Positions 24,799-36,050 of a DNA stretch of 64,000 nucleotides are shown here, in pieces (the first letter of the stretch is position 1; every line of letters begins with the position of its first letter). The stretch is taken from the NCBI GenBank assembly GCA_021613335.1, contig JAJTWR010000236.1, positions 1,484,501-1,548,500 of the forward strand, written 5' to 3'. The notes below the pieces were generated by a model. That model was given only the letters and a program-made list of their open reading frames with translations, was not told the origin of the DNA and made no database searches. The DNA is from Whitmania pigra. Lineage: Eukaryota; Annelida; Clitellata; Hirudinida; Haemopidae. Both the position numbers and the translations under genes were made by a program.

Positions 24799-27251
24799 TT
24801 ATTGCATGTCAAGGACTTTCTTGACGAGAGCCACTCTCTCAGGGGCATGTGGTGGCGTTCTAATCTCCTTCATGTACTTTTCAAAGAAGATCTCTCGACC
24901 CATGGTATCAAGAAAATTCTAAAATAAATTAGTTTCCGGGCTTCACAACTGATTTCGAAACACATCATTATAAACATTAATTAAATTCATTTAGTCTATA
25001 CATTTACGCTAGAAAGCAAAGATTACACCATGCTATAGGGCACAGATGAACTATCTATTTTTACCGCTCGATAATTCGATCCCATTTTAAGCTTTTAATG
25101 TAACTGTCATTTGAGCGCATTTCAAACAAAGTGCGAACTTTATCGAAATAAACTCTACAGCCACAGTTGTACCTGTATAGCAGGGTAATCCTTCAAAACA
25201 CTCTCATCGTAGTAGTCTTTCAAGTAGAGAAGAGCCTCTAACAGTCCAAGATCTGCCAGAGTCAAAGAATTCCCAACCAAGTGGGCATTATTCCTGTTTT
25301 CTCTGAGGATCTGCATAGCAACAATTTCCATAGCCCGCATTCATAAGTAGGAATACGAGATGTGCACGCATTATGAACTACTTTTTTTTTTTAAATGTTT
25401 TGAATGAGATTTTCGTGAACCATTTTTCAAAAACCTATGTTACATAAATGACTCCTCGAAGGTCTTGACAATCAATGTGACAACATTAGACGAAATGAAG
25501 CAGCTTGTGAGAGCACGCTTGGTGAAGAGAATAGAATTATTTAATAATAAATTAGTAATGTCAAAGTTGTTAGATTTTTTTTCTAAACTTCAAAACTTTT
25601 TTAAACATTGCAAACGACCTTCTCAAAGAATGGCAAGTACTTGGCCACTGCATTCTCAGTCATTTCCTTGACTTTATCAGCAGGGAATTTGAAGCCAGTC
25701 GGGTAGAAATGTGCTCCAAAGTCCCGACTTCCATCGAAATACATATCCACTCTGAGATATTTAGAAGCGGTTTAAGAATAAAATATAGAAAACCAATCAA
25801 CTTATATGATATTTGTCTTATTATTATTATGTTACTAATATTGCTTTGGATGTCATAGATTTAAAAAGCATTATTAGTTATTTTTATTAATAAAGACATT
25901 GTAATTTATGGCTTATTAAATTACTTTGTCTCATCGTCCTCATCGTTGCCATAAAGATGATGCTTCCTCGCCAAATATCTCACTATTGCACTCGACTGGA
26001 CTAAGTTTTTGCCATTGATTTTCAAGAGCGGTAGCTGTCCAAATGGTAGTTCTACGGCAGTTAGTTTTAATGTTATTCATCTATTGCTGGAAAACATGAA
26101 TACACATTACCCTGTCTCAGTTTCAGAAACTCTTCTCTTGATGTCAAATGAACCTCCTTGAACTTAAAAATTATGATTGAAATAAATAACTAATGCATTT
26201 TCATATTTTCAAAAATGGTTAAAAAGTCGTAAAATTAATTATACGGCAAAACTCGAGTTTGGAAGTACAACACTTTATTTGTTTATTTGATTAAAAGCAT
26301 AAAATATAAGAAAATTTTTTATTTTATTGTTCTTAATGCACAGGGTCGTATTTAGAAATTGATTTCGGTTGGGTTCAAATCAGGGCCCCCGAGAGAAAAA
26401 ACAAGTGTCGATTAGAGACTTTTTCTGGGCCCCCTTTCCATCACTAGTCTTATCTAGATGATTCACTTTGAGAGCCAAAGGCATAAAATGATAGAACGAT
26501 ATGAAGTTGCTCAAACTTAATAAAATATAAAGACAAAGACAAAAATAATTTTTTTTTAATTTTCATCCCAGCTCTCTAAAATTATTATACCTCCCCCACA
26601 CCATATAAAAAACTCTTGATTTGGAAAAATTAGGTGAGCCTCTCTGGAAGAGGTTGAGGTGAAATTTTCCTTTCAGCATCAAAGTAACAAAAAAGATTTC
26701 ATGAGTAATTGCCCAATCCACTTTTAGGTTCTAATGTTCATGGGTCCCCCAAACTTTTCTAAGCCCCGGTGCGGCGCAACGTCTGCACCCCTTATCTTGG
26801 GGCCTGGTTCAAATATATTATTTGTAAAAGTTCAAGTTATTTGTTACTTAAAAAAAACGATAGTTGATATAAGACCTAATTAATTACTTTTATTTAATTA
26901 TTTATTAGTCCTATATCAGTTTTGTTTAGAAATTGCAAATTTGTTTGAGGTTTTGCATTTAATTTTTTTTTAATTATTTCAAAGAAGGCTTGAACCCATA
27001 AATCTAGGATTGATATTAAAAAATTGGAGTGTACGTAAATGTCGTTTGCGCAATAGTCTATGTGCGCAACTGCCATGTGAGCAACCGCCTCGTGAGCTAT
27101 CGCCATTTGGGCAAAAGTCAGGGAATCGCATGCGAATTACTTTAAGGGGAACTAAACCTCTTCTAACCTCAATTCCACAAGTCGTGAGAGTAAGTCTTAC
27201 AATCTCCCCAAAACCTCTTGCTGGAAAATAGACGAGTGTAGCGAAAGACAT
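24799..27251 (-). CDS. Alpha-like cytosolic glutathione S-transferase, copy A
   Basis: Six exons: 27251-27168, 26162-26111, 26051-25925, 25751-25619, 25310-25173, 24918-24799; 217 residues. The N-terminal thioredoxin fold starts [20 protein letters not shown] with the catalytic-type Tyr at residue 8. [12 protein letters not shown] and [18 protein letters not shown] form the glutathione site. The C-terminal helical domain has [20 protein letters not shown], the family's folding motif. This six-exon layout (84, 52, 127, 133, 138, 120 nt) is shared with minor changes by all complete GSTs here. Expected role: conjugation of glutathione to electrophiles in the cytosol. Intron 1 is about 1 kb and holds a transposon-like fragment. 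An upstream in-frame Met (27290) is less likely than the ATG at 27249-27251, which aligns with the other copies. Confidence 0.9.
26341..26806. mobile_element. Possible degenerate hAT-like non-autonomous element in GST-A intron 1
   Basis: The block begins CAGGGTCG and ends GGGGCCTG, with GGGCCCCC-type strings inside each end (about 26390, 26430, 26760-26806) unlike the surrounding AT-rich intron. This resembles the G/C-rich ends of some hAT elements. No clear 8-bp target duplication (TTAATGCA left, GTTCAAAT right) and no transposase frame is seen. Confidence 0.25.
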
Positions 27252-28298
27252 CGCAATTCCTGAATTAAACCCGAATAGAACAATTACCAATTAAGCCAAG
27301 CACGTATTCACAAGCGATCGCATATGGGCGCATATTCGTCTGTCGACCTTATGAAGGCAATTTATTCCTTAATTGAAATGCTCAGCTAAGGCTTGGCATG
27401 GCATCAGTAAAGTTTTTTGACACAATTTATTATTTCAGTCATTGAAGTTTTAAACCACCCCACAAATTCTGCACAAACAATGCTTTTGGTTTGAAATGGC
27501 AATTTCAGCGTCTGAAACTTGGTAAAGACATGTGTTTAGAATAAATTTGAAAATCGGTTTTATTCCTTTTTTTATAATTTTGTGAAAGTTAGCAGAACTA
27601 AGCAAAGAAAAAAACAAACTCTCGTTCGAAGTAACTGAATGCTTCTGGCTGCGATTGCCATGTGATCGGCCATGTGAAAGTTCAATTTTTTAAATCTCAG
27701 CCAACTTCGATCATGGAATCAAAAATCATCTTCTTGACTTCTGAGTTTTATTTACAATACTTCATTTACTGAGAATAACATTTTGTCACTGAATCCCGCT
27801 CGTATAATTTTAAATAATGTTAGACAATCCCCTCCGAAATCATCAACCCCCTGATAAAAATAACTTAACTTACTGTTTGCAACTTCTTTTCAGGTCACTC
27901 CGAATAACAATAAACTCTAATTTACGCTCGCCCGGTGCGCATAAGCAAAGTCCTCATCGTCTGCAAGGCATCATCCCCTTCAGACTCAATCCAACTCTCT
28001 CTATCAAATCAGCCGGATGAAGCCCTGGTTTCATCATAATCATCTTCTTTAAGAGTTATTGTTTTCGTCAACGTCATCACATTCGTTTTCGCCAAGATTT
28101 TTGCAACTACGGCTATTCTCAACATCAACTTCATGAAATAATTTAAAAATAAATTTTTTTTTGTAGATTTAATCAAGAATGAAAATTAGTAACTGATATG
28201 TCTTGAAAGAACAACTTAAGAATGAAAACCACAAGAAGGAAGTGCAAAATGAGTAGAAACACCAGTCAAACTGTCTCTGCCATCGAGATATGCTATCA
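27252..28298. other. Spacer between GST-A and GST-B
   Basis: No exon recognised on either strand. The 27817-28020 plus-strand open frame has no family resemblance. Confidence 0.5.
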
Positions 28299-29789
28299 TC
28301 ACTTAGTATATCCAAGGACCTCCCTGGCATGCTCGATCTTTTCAGGGGTGTGGAGAGGTTTTCTGATCTCCGTGATGTACTTCTCATAGAAACCCTGTTC
28401 TGCCATTTTCGAGAGAAATTTCTAGAAATAATGATTTGCAATAGTCAGGATTAAGAAATCTCTCAAATTTCATAATAAGTGATGCTTTGATTGAACGGAT
28501 TATCCTACAATTTAGAATGCAGAACAATCTGACAATACTAAAATTTTTCGCTGCGAAGCTAACTCGCACTCTAAAAATGAAATTTTTAAAAGCAAAACGA
28601 AAGTTTAGGACCTCTACTTCAGGATAGCTGTCATAGATATTCTGCTCGTAAAAATCCCCCAAGTACAGAAGCACTTCAAGCAGACCAAGATCAGCAAAAG
28701 TGAGAGAATCACCAACCAAATAACCAGTACCGTTGTTCTTCAGAATCTTCAGATCAATAAGTTGTAATTCTATTCAATTTGCTGAGTAATAACTTTTAGC
28801 ACATTAGATGATTAATTATATTGAATAATTAACTTAGTGAGACATCGAAGATGCAATTTTAGGCGATCTTTTTCATCATTCATTCACTCATACAATGAAC
28901 AAATCAATATTTTTGTTTTTGGATATTTTGAATCAAATTAATTTCAGCAAAGTCAGTCAACAACATGTCAACAATGAATCAGAAATGATGCTTAAATTAA
29001 TTTAAAATTTACATTTTCTCAGTTTTAGCTTGTAGTCTAAAACTACACATTAATTGACATTTCAAATCAGTTTCATTAAAACCTGTTCAAAGAGAGCCAG
29101 ATATTTCTTCACAATTGCTTCAGTGTTTTCGACTGCCTTGTCGAACGGGTACACCACACCAATTTGCATGATTGGTTTCAAGAAATCCCTGGACCCTTCA
29201 TAGCAGGCATCCACCCTGAATTAATGAAAGATCATCTACTAGAAATGTCTTCCACAAATATGGAATCAAATTATTAATGAGTAAACATGTTAAACATAGG
29301 CAGAAACAAAAACAGATTCCTGCAAAAACTGAAACAATGTTGCAAGAATGCATGCAATATAAAAATTTAGAATAATTCACATCGTCATCTTATCTTCATC
29401 ACTGCCATAGAGATTGTTAGTCCTGGCGATGTGTCTCACAATTGCACCTGATTGAACCAGGTGTTTGCCATCCACAATCAGTACTGGAACTTGGCCAAAT
29501 GGAAGTTCTAAATAATTTCAGATTTATCCTTAAAACAGTTTTTTGATAAGTCTTAAAAGATTTAAAACATTCAAATCTCACTGGGTTTCAAAGCCAAATA
29601 CTCCTCTCTCGACTTCAGGTGGCTCTCTTTGAACTGAAAATAATTATTTCATCATCAAAACAACTTAGGAAGCTCGCAGTTTACTTTTAAAATTCGAGCT
29701 ATTACTTCGACATCACATGCCGCAAGGACCAATCTTATTATCTCTCCGAATCCTCTTCCATTAAAATAGATCAACTCCGGTACAGACAT
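28299..29789 (-). CDS. Alpha-like cytosolic glutathione S-transferase, copy B
   Basis: Six exons: 29789-29706, 29633-29582, 29507-29381, 29215-29083, 28746-28612, 28421-28299; 217 residues. It starts MSVPELIYFNGRGFGEIIRL (Tyr8). ELPFGQVPVLIV is replaced by KLPFGQVPVLIV because the phase-1 base is A. VQSGAIVRHIARTNNLYG follows; the C-domain has YLVGDSLTFADLGLLEVLLYL and the last exon KFLSKMAEQGFYEKYI. It is the donor of a 1.35-kb duplication: sequence 28480-29822 reappears almost unchanged at 33772-35128. A TATA-like CTTTATAT (plus strand 29846-29853) about 60 bp upstream lies outside the duplicated block. Confidence 0.93.
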
Positions 29790-29822
29790 CTTTGCTTCCG
29801 GCGTGCGTTGAGGGCGTCGAGT
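28480..29822 (-). repeat. Segmental duplication, donor block
   Basis: Exons 1-5 of GST-B with introns, plus 33 bp upstream of the ATG, are near-identical to 33772-35128, introns included. Similarity stops abruptly at CGTCGAGT on the right and in intron 5 on the left. Differences are scattered substitutions and small indels, indicating a recent event. Confidence 0.9.
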
Positions 29823-31075
29823 TCAAACCGAAACGGGTCGGTTCTCTTTATATTTAAGCTCATTTTCGCAAAGCAGACAGAGGCTTCTACTAAAAAAAAA
29901 TTCTTAACCTAATTTATCGATTTTTTGAAAACAGCAAAGGTTGTTTTTTAAAGATGCATCAATTAATTAAGTACGATTGAAAATGCTGTGAATGACTTAT
30001 ATTGACAAAATTTTGAATTGAGTTAAAAACATGCCAAAATGTTTTTTTTAATAAAAAAAATTGTTTTTGAGGATAACGCAGATGTTTGAGTGTTGTTGAC
30101 AGCAAAAACATCTGCTTCAACCTAATCGATTTAGCTACCAAAGCAATTGATTAATGTACTTATTAATTTTTAAAACGGATAATCTATTTTGTAAGCGCTT
30201 AAATGATCGAACTCATTAGGTTTTACTTCAAAACGAGAGCTTCAAAAAATTTTGCTGGGAAATAAAATTGGTTGCTACTATTAAGTTTGGACTAATAGGC
30301 CTTTTGAACAACAAGCGATGAAAATCATTTTTTGCGGGCATTAATGCGAAAATATTTTTGCTTTGTTAAAATCTTTAGCACGACAGCAGTTTAAGTTCGA
30401 ATACATTTGCTCAGTAATCTGTTATCGTATCGGGATTTTTATGGATCATTTTGTAACATTCATGAATACTGTACTTAGCCAGCACCATAAAATGCTTTTT
30501 AATGATCCAACTGCACTTAATGCCCTCTACTAAGAAAGACATTAGGCGTTTGCACTGACAGAATGTCAAGAATTCTATTCAACTGCTGGGCCCCAAATGG
30601 TATTGCTTTAGAAGGAATTAATGATTTTGCAAGATATTTCCACCCTTTACAAACCCAGATTATGATTCGACTTGCGAATTATACCAATAATAATTGCTGT
30701 TCTTTTACAAATTCTAGTGTGATAATTGATAATATAACAGGTTAATTCTATAACGAGCGGCGCTTTATAATTAAACTCATTAACATCATAATAAATCACA
30801 TTAACTTGCAGTGACAGCAAATCTACATAGGTTTTACTCGCGTGGGAAAAGGTGTTCCAGCGTTTAAAATGAATTTTCGACACTATCTTAAGATATTAAA
30901 CCATGAAATTTTTTGACAACTTTAAACAAGAAAAAATATCGAAAAAGATAAAAAGAGGTTTTAAAAAAGTGAATTGATTGTCGTAAAAAATAATTCGGCA
31001 AAAAGAAAGCCATCAATCAGGCATTTGACAAGCTTCAACAATGCTTATGAATTGGCACTCATTAACTTCATTCAT
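29823..31075. other. Spacer between GST-B and GST-C
   Basis: AT-rich; no coding exon or RNA gene recognised. Confidence 0.5.
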
Positions 31076-32556
31076 TCAATGTCCCAGTACATCCTTGCAT
31101 AAATTGATGACATCCATTGTGTGAGGAGCTGTCCTGACCTTCTTCAAATACTTTTCGCAGAATTTTTCGTGAGACATTTTGGATAAAAATTCCTGCGCAT
31201 AAAATCAATGCGATCGATCATCAAATTAGCAGTCTAGTATTATAATGTAAACGAAAGAAACATGCAATAATGACTACTTAAACATGTAAATCTTAAATTA
31301 TCTGAAATCTAATAATATTTGAATTTAATTGGAAATTATTTTTCACACTTTTAACTTGTATTAAACAATGCCAACGTTACCAAGACATTAGGATATGCAT
31401 CGAATATAGCTGATTCATAGTAATCCTTCACGTACAAAAGAGCCTCAAAGAGACCCAAATCCGCAAAAGTCAGCGATTCTCCAACCATGTAACCGTTGCT
31501 TCCATTTTTATGGAGAATCTTCAAAATAAACGAGAGCAAATATTTAAACAAATATTAAACCTCGATGTTTTCTTCGGAGAAAATCAAATTATTAAATGAA
31601 GTTTGTAAACGGGTTGTTGCCTTGGCAACATTTTACTCTTTCAAAGAAAGGCATGTATTTGTCGACGTCAGATTTTGTGTTCTCAACGACCTTGTCCAGA
31701 GCGTAAGCCGTGCCAAGGGAGGAGAAGGATTTCAAAAAATCCCGAGTCCCCTCGTAGTATGCGTCAATTCTGGATATCAATAAACATTATAAGCCGCATC
31801 TAAACGAAAGTTCCTAAATTTGAAGTGATATTGTAGGCTGGCCGAACGGGTTGCGTTCCTGCGTTAATGGCAACAGTCGTAACGTTCGAAACCCAGCCTG
31901 TACTGCCACAAATGCCCTTGGGAAGGCGCGCTATTTAAATGGCTACAAGAAGCGCCTTTGGTGCTATGGATATGGCTCTTCATAAATGAGGTACAACTAC
32001 AACAATTTGTATTGTAATCTGAATTGTAATTGATGTCTTTACCTAACTCTCTCCTCCTCATTTTTGCCATTAAGATCATAGAGCCTGGCCAAGTGCCTCA
32101 CGATAGCATCGGACTGAACCAAGAGTTTCCCGCCAATTTTTAATGCTGGAACTTGTCCGAAAGGCAGGTCTGGGAAAATATCGCGTTTCGGATATTTACG
32201 ATAAAAAAAAATAAATTAAACTAATTTATAACAATTAAAAATAATTTAAACTGTATAATTCTCCACCGGGCTTCAAGTTGAGAAATTGTTGTCTTGACGT
32301 GAGATGGACTTCTTTAAACTAACAAAAAATAACTAAATTTATAACAATCGACAATGTAGATGTGGTTATTAATGCAATCTTTAGTTTCAACAACTTCCAA
32401 TCAGTCGCGACAAAGTTTATCATGGAAAAACTTTTAACAACGTCTATTGTCCAAAGTAGATGCAAGTTTTACCTCGATATCACAGGCTGTTAGCATCAAT
32501 CTTACAATTTCCCCATACCATCTGCCGTTGAAATAAATTAATTCAGGAGTCGACAT
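31076..32556 (-). CDS. Alpha-like cytosolic glutathione S-transferase, copy C
   Basis: Six exons: 32556-32473, 32318-32267, 32169-32043, 31769-31637, 31518-31381, 31192-31076; 216 residues. Start MSTPELIYFNGRWYGEIVRL (Tyr8; RGFGE becomes RWYGE). DLPFGQVPALKI and VQSDAIVRHLARLYDLNG supply the glutathione site. The C-domain motif is YMVGESLTFADLGLFEALLYV and the last exon begins EFLSKMSHEKFCEKYL. All phases match the other copies. Intron 3 carries a tRNA-derived SINE-like insertion (about 31835-32000). Confidence 0.92.
31835..32000 (+). mobile_element. tRNA-derived SINE-like insertion in GST-C intron 3
   Basis: A tRNA-like head, AGGCTGGCCGAACGGG (A-box-like) through the B-box-like GTTCGAAACC (31884-31893), closes with CCCAGCCT, complementary to the AGGCTGG start. 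It is followed by a body with a short inverted repeat (AAGGCGC ... GCGCCTT). The head resembles a Leu/Ser-type tRNA with an unpaired middle, so a functional tRNA is unlikely. The end is not sharply defined. Confidence 0.5.
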
Positions 32557-32708
32557 CCTCGTTTAACTTGCCTAACTTTTGGACTCCGATATTTAAACAC
32601 AGTGTATTCACCATAGCAAAATGCATTCTTTAATAATTTGTGGCATTAGGCTTGCTTTTTTTTTTAACTTTTTGTTTCTATTTATCAAATTCATTTTTCT
32701 TTTAGTTT

Positions 32709-32745
<37 letters not shown>

Positions 32746-33299
32746 TCTTTTTTTAGGTATTTGAAACATTCACGAGGCTGCTTCAATAAATAACATCTAG
32801 ACGTACGTAACTGCCTCTTCCACACAACAAGCTGAACTCTGCACCCATCTCGAATTTCAATTAGCTCAGACAATGCTACAACATTTGAGATATTAAATGT
32901 GTTTTAAAAATTTCAGATTTAGTCTTCCTACTACTGATTTTCATATTTGAGAACATATAAATAACATGTTCCCTTTAGCGATAGCAATATGATTCGCATA
33001 ATAATGTTACATGTCTCTCTTTAATATCGATTTTTTATCATAGAAAGCCCCTAATTATCCTAAAACATCAATTTAATTAAATGTCTTTCTTGACATTCTT
33101 GGATGTAAGGATAAATCTCTACCATGTTTTGACCAACAACAGAAGTTTATTAGAAAAAAAAATAATATAAAAAGTAAAATTGAACAAAAATGTTAATTTA
33201 AGTCTGTGTTGTTTAATATGTTCGCGCTCATTTCAATTCTACTGCGTTCAGATAAGGTAGCGAAAATTTGGATAACGACAATTTCGCAGAATTTCGCGC
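32557..33299. other. Spacer between GST-C and GST-D with (ATT)n
   Basis: Contains an (ATT)n run at about 32711-32741; otherwise no feature recognised. Confidence 0.55.
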
Positions 33300-35095
33300 T
33301 CAGTAATCAAGCACATGCCTGACGTGTGCAACCAATTCAGGAGTGTTGATTGGAGTCCTGTATTCTTTCACGTACTTTTCGTAAAACTTTTGCTGGGACA
33401 TTGTGACCAGAAATTTCTGAAAATGAGATGCATGAGCTAGTTATTAGGACTATCATTGTTCTTGTTGATATGATTGCAATTATTTAAATTGTTTAATTTA
33501 ACTGGTTAAATTAATGTTAATGTATTGAATTGGTTTTTAAAATCGTTATTTGGACAGTTGTTGCTTGAATATATAGATATACATATATATTTTTTAGTTA
33601 TTAGACACAATGTTATGTTGACATATAAATTTTCTATATTAGTAATAAAGTTTTGACAATAAACTCTAAAGCCACTGAATTTCATAAGCAAAAATGTAAT
33701 TAGTTGCACGTATTACCAAGACATTATGGTAAACATTGAATAGGGTTAAGAATATTTAAAATCTCTAAAATTGATGCTTTGATTGAATGGTTGCACAATT
33801 GTGGAAGATCCTACAATTTAGAATGCAGAACAATCTGACATAACTAAAATTTTTCGCTGCGAAGCTAACCCGTACTCTAAAAACGAAATTTTTAAAAGCA
33901 AAACGAAAGTTTAAGACCTGTACTTCAGGATAACTGTCATAGATATTCTGCTCATAAAAATCCCCCAAGTACAGAAGCACTTCAAGCAGACCAAGATCAG
34001 CAAAAGTGAGAGAATCACCAACCAAATAACCAGTACCGTTGTTCTTCAAAATCTTCAGATCAATAACTTGTAATTGTAGTCAATTTGCTGAGTAATAACT
34101 TTTAGCACATTAGATGATTAATTATATTGAATAATTACCTTTGTGAGACATCGAAGATGCAATTTTAGACATTGGTGATCTTTTTCATCATTCATTCACT
34201 TATACAATGAACAAATCAATATTTTTGTTTTTGGATATTTTGAATCAAATTAATTTCAGCAAAGTCGGTCAACAATGAATCAGAAATGATGCTTAAATTA
34301 ATTTAAAATTTATATTTTCTCAGTTTTAGCTTTTAGTCTAAAACTACACATTAATTGACATTTCAAGTCAGTTTCATTAAAACCTGTTCAAAGAGAGCCA
34401 GATATTTCTTCACAATTGCTTCAGTGTTTTCGACTGCCTTGTCCAACGGGTACACTACACCAACTTGCATGAATGGTTTCGAGAAGTCCCTGGACCCTTC
34501 ATAGCAGGCATCCACCCTGAATTAATGAAAGATCATCTACTAGAAATGTCTTCCACAAATATGGAATCAAATTATTAATGAGTAAACATGTTAAACATAG
34601 GCAGAAACAAAAACAGATTCCTGCAAAAACTGAAACAAACAATGTTGCAAGAATGCATGCAATATAAAAATTTAGAATAATTCACATCGTCATCTTATCT
34701 TCATCACTGCCATAGAGATTGTTAGTCCTGGCGATGTGTCTCACAATTGCACCTGATTGAACCAGGTGTTTGCCATCCACAATCAGTACTGGAACTTGGC
34801 CAAATGGAAGTTCTAAATAATTTCAGATTTATCCTTAAAACAGTTTTTCGATAAGTCTCAAAAGATTTAAAACATCCAAATCTCACTGGGTTTCAAAGCC
34901 AAATACTCCTCTCTCGACTTCAGGTGGCTCTCTTTGAACTGAAAATAATTATTTCATCATCAAAACAACTTAGGAAGCTCGCAGTTTACTTTTAAAAATT
35001 CGAGCTATTACTTTGACATCACATGCCACTAGGACCAATCTTATTATCTCTCCGAATCCTCTTCCATTAAAATAGATCAACTCCGGTACAGACAT
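33300..35095 (-). CDS. Alpha-like glutathione S-transferase, copy D (chimeric: exons 1-5 from B, exon 6 from an older gene)
   Basis: Six exons: 35095-35012, 34938-34887, 34812-34686, 34516-34384, 34052-33918, 33416-33300; 215 residues. Exons 1-5 are nearly identical to GST-B: same MSVPELIYFNGRGFGEIIRL start, V-K instead of V-E at the exon 1 end, and changes such as FSKPFMQVGVVYPLD in exon 4. Exon 6 is unrelated to B's exon 6 beyond family similarity (KFLVTMSQQKFYEKYV against KFLSKMAEQGFYEKYI). Between exons 5 and 6 lies a remnant of another GST exon 5 (33717-33752). The frame is open and splice sites are intact, so D is probably functional. B's TATA-like box was not copied, so D must use new promoter sequence. 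Confidence 0.9.
33717..33752 (-). pseudogene. Relic of a GST exon 5 (3' end) in the intron of GST-D
   Basis: On the minus strand the segment reads FLTLFNVYHNVL followed by a donor GTAATA. The end of GST-C exon 5 reads ESAIFDAYPNVL followed by GTAACG. F, Y, N, V and L agree and the splice position is identical. Upstream the homology stops where the B-derived duplicated block begins, so this is the surviving tail of the host gene's exon 5. Confidence 0.7.
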
Positions 35096-35128
35096 CTTTG
35101 CTTCCGGCGTGCGTTGAGGGCGTCGAGT
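33772..35128 (-). repeat. Segmental duplication, inserted block
   Basis: Near-identical copy of 28480-29822 in the same orientation, carrying GST exons 1-5 with introns. The left end falls within 33745-33772 next to the exon-5 relic, the right end at CGTCGAGT (35128). Confidence 0.9.
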
Positions 35129-35134
35129 ACTTAA

Positions 35135-35222
35135 ATAAGGCTAGCATGACTTGCGTAAGACATGCGTAAGACTTGCATAAGGCTAGCAGGACTTGCGCAA
35201 GACTTGCATAAGGCTAGCAGGG
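35135..35222. repeat. Short tandem repeat array beside the duplication edge
   Basis: Imperfect units of GACTTGC(A/G)(T/C)AAG and AAGGCTAGCA alternate several times directly after the duplicated block, immediately upstream of GST-D. Confidence 0.75.
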
Positions 35223-35236
35223 TGTTTACAAATCAT

Positions 35237-35291
35237 TTATTTATTTATTTGATTGTCGTCCGTTGCATGACTAAGATGATTTGGACTTGTG
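35237..35291 (+). repeat. Dispersed ~55-bp repeat, copy 1
   Basis: TTTATTTGATT ... ACTAAGATGATTTGGACTT closely matches 58941-58996 in an MTR intron, same strand. No coding role seen. Confidence 0.65.
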
Positions 35292-36050
35292 TTTACAAAT
35301 CGCCAGAAGGGTGTTTATATTTAAAGCGAAAAACTGCTTGTTGCAGAGAGTAAAAGTGCAACTTTAAATTTTTTTTATAAAGTGTAACGATAGAATAAGT
35401 TTTCGCCGGGTTATCTAAATTTCCAAATGTATGTAATCTTTAAAATTAAACTTATTCAAATAAAAGTATTGCAATAACTTTCGCAATCTCATTCACCCAA
35501 TCTATTTACAGTCAGCCACTATCCTAGTCGTTCAATAGGAGCATACCAAATTGTCATTACAGCCATACAACTGCCAAGAGATACAATCAACTAAGATTGC
35601 GGTTTTTCTGGATTTGAAGGTCTTCACCTCAATTTCAACTCTCGCAAATCATTTCATCGATCGCCCTGGACCCATAATATAATAATATACTTATATATAA
35701 TATGAATATGTCTCTATTCATTATTGAGTGAAGGGCTTGTCGACTTCATCTCACGACATCCCGTGATAGCTCTGTAACCGACACTGACACAATCTGCTGC
35801 CACACTGTCATACAACGGCAGCGTTAACCAGATTCAAAAACGTAAACGCGAAGTTCAAGTGTTAAATTTTATTAATATACCAGTTTACTAAAGAACCTAC
35901 AGGTTGCAATGTAGAGTAACCCCACTTGATGGCAGAATCGGATACGGCAATTAAACTTCAGTGAAAATAGAATATTACTATTAAAATTTACTATTAGTTC
36001 CTTTTTCTCCTTTAATTTATTTACAGAGTTAACAAAAATTAATTGATTAC
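35292..36050. other. Sequence between GST-E exon 3 and the GST-D upstream region
   Basis: No GST exon 4 could be found here on the minus strand; the rest is unrecognised AT-rich sequence. Confidence 0.5.

Noticed and set aside
26979..27290. Start of GST-A at an upstream Met (27290)
   Set aside because: The ATG at 27249-27251 aligns with the starts of the other GST copies.
31835..31901. Functional tRNA gene
   Set aside because: Only the end stem and B-box look tRNA-like; the middle does not fold as a standard cloverleaf, so a SINE head is more likely.
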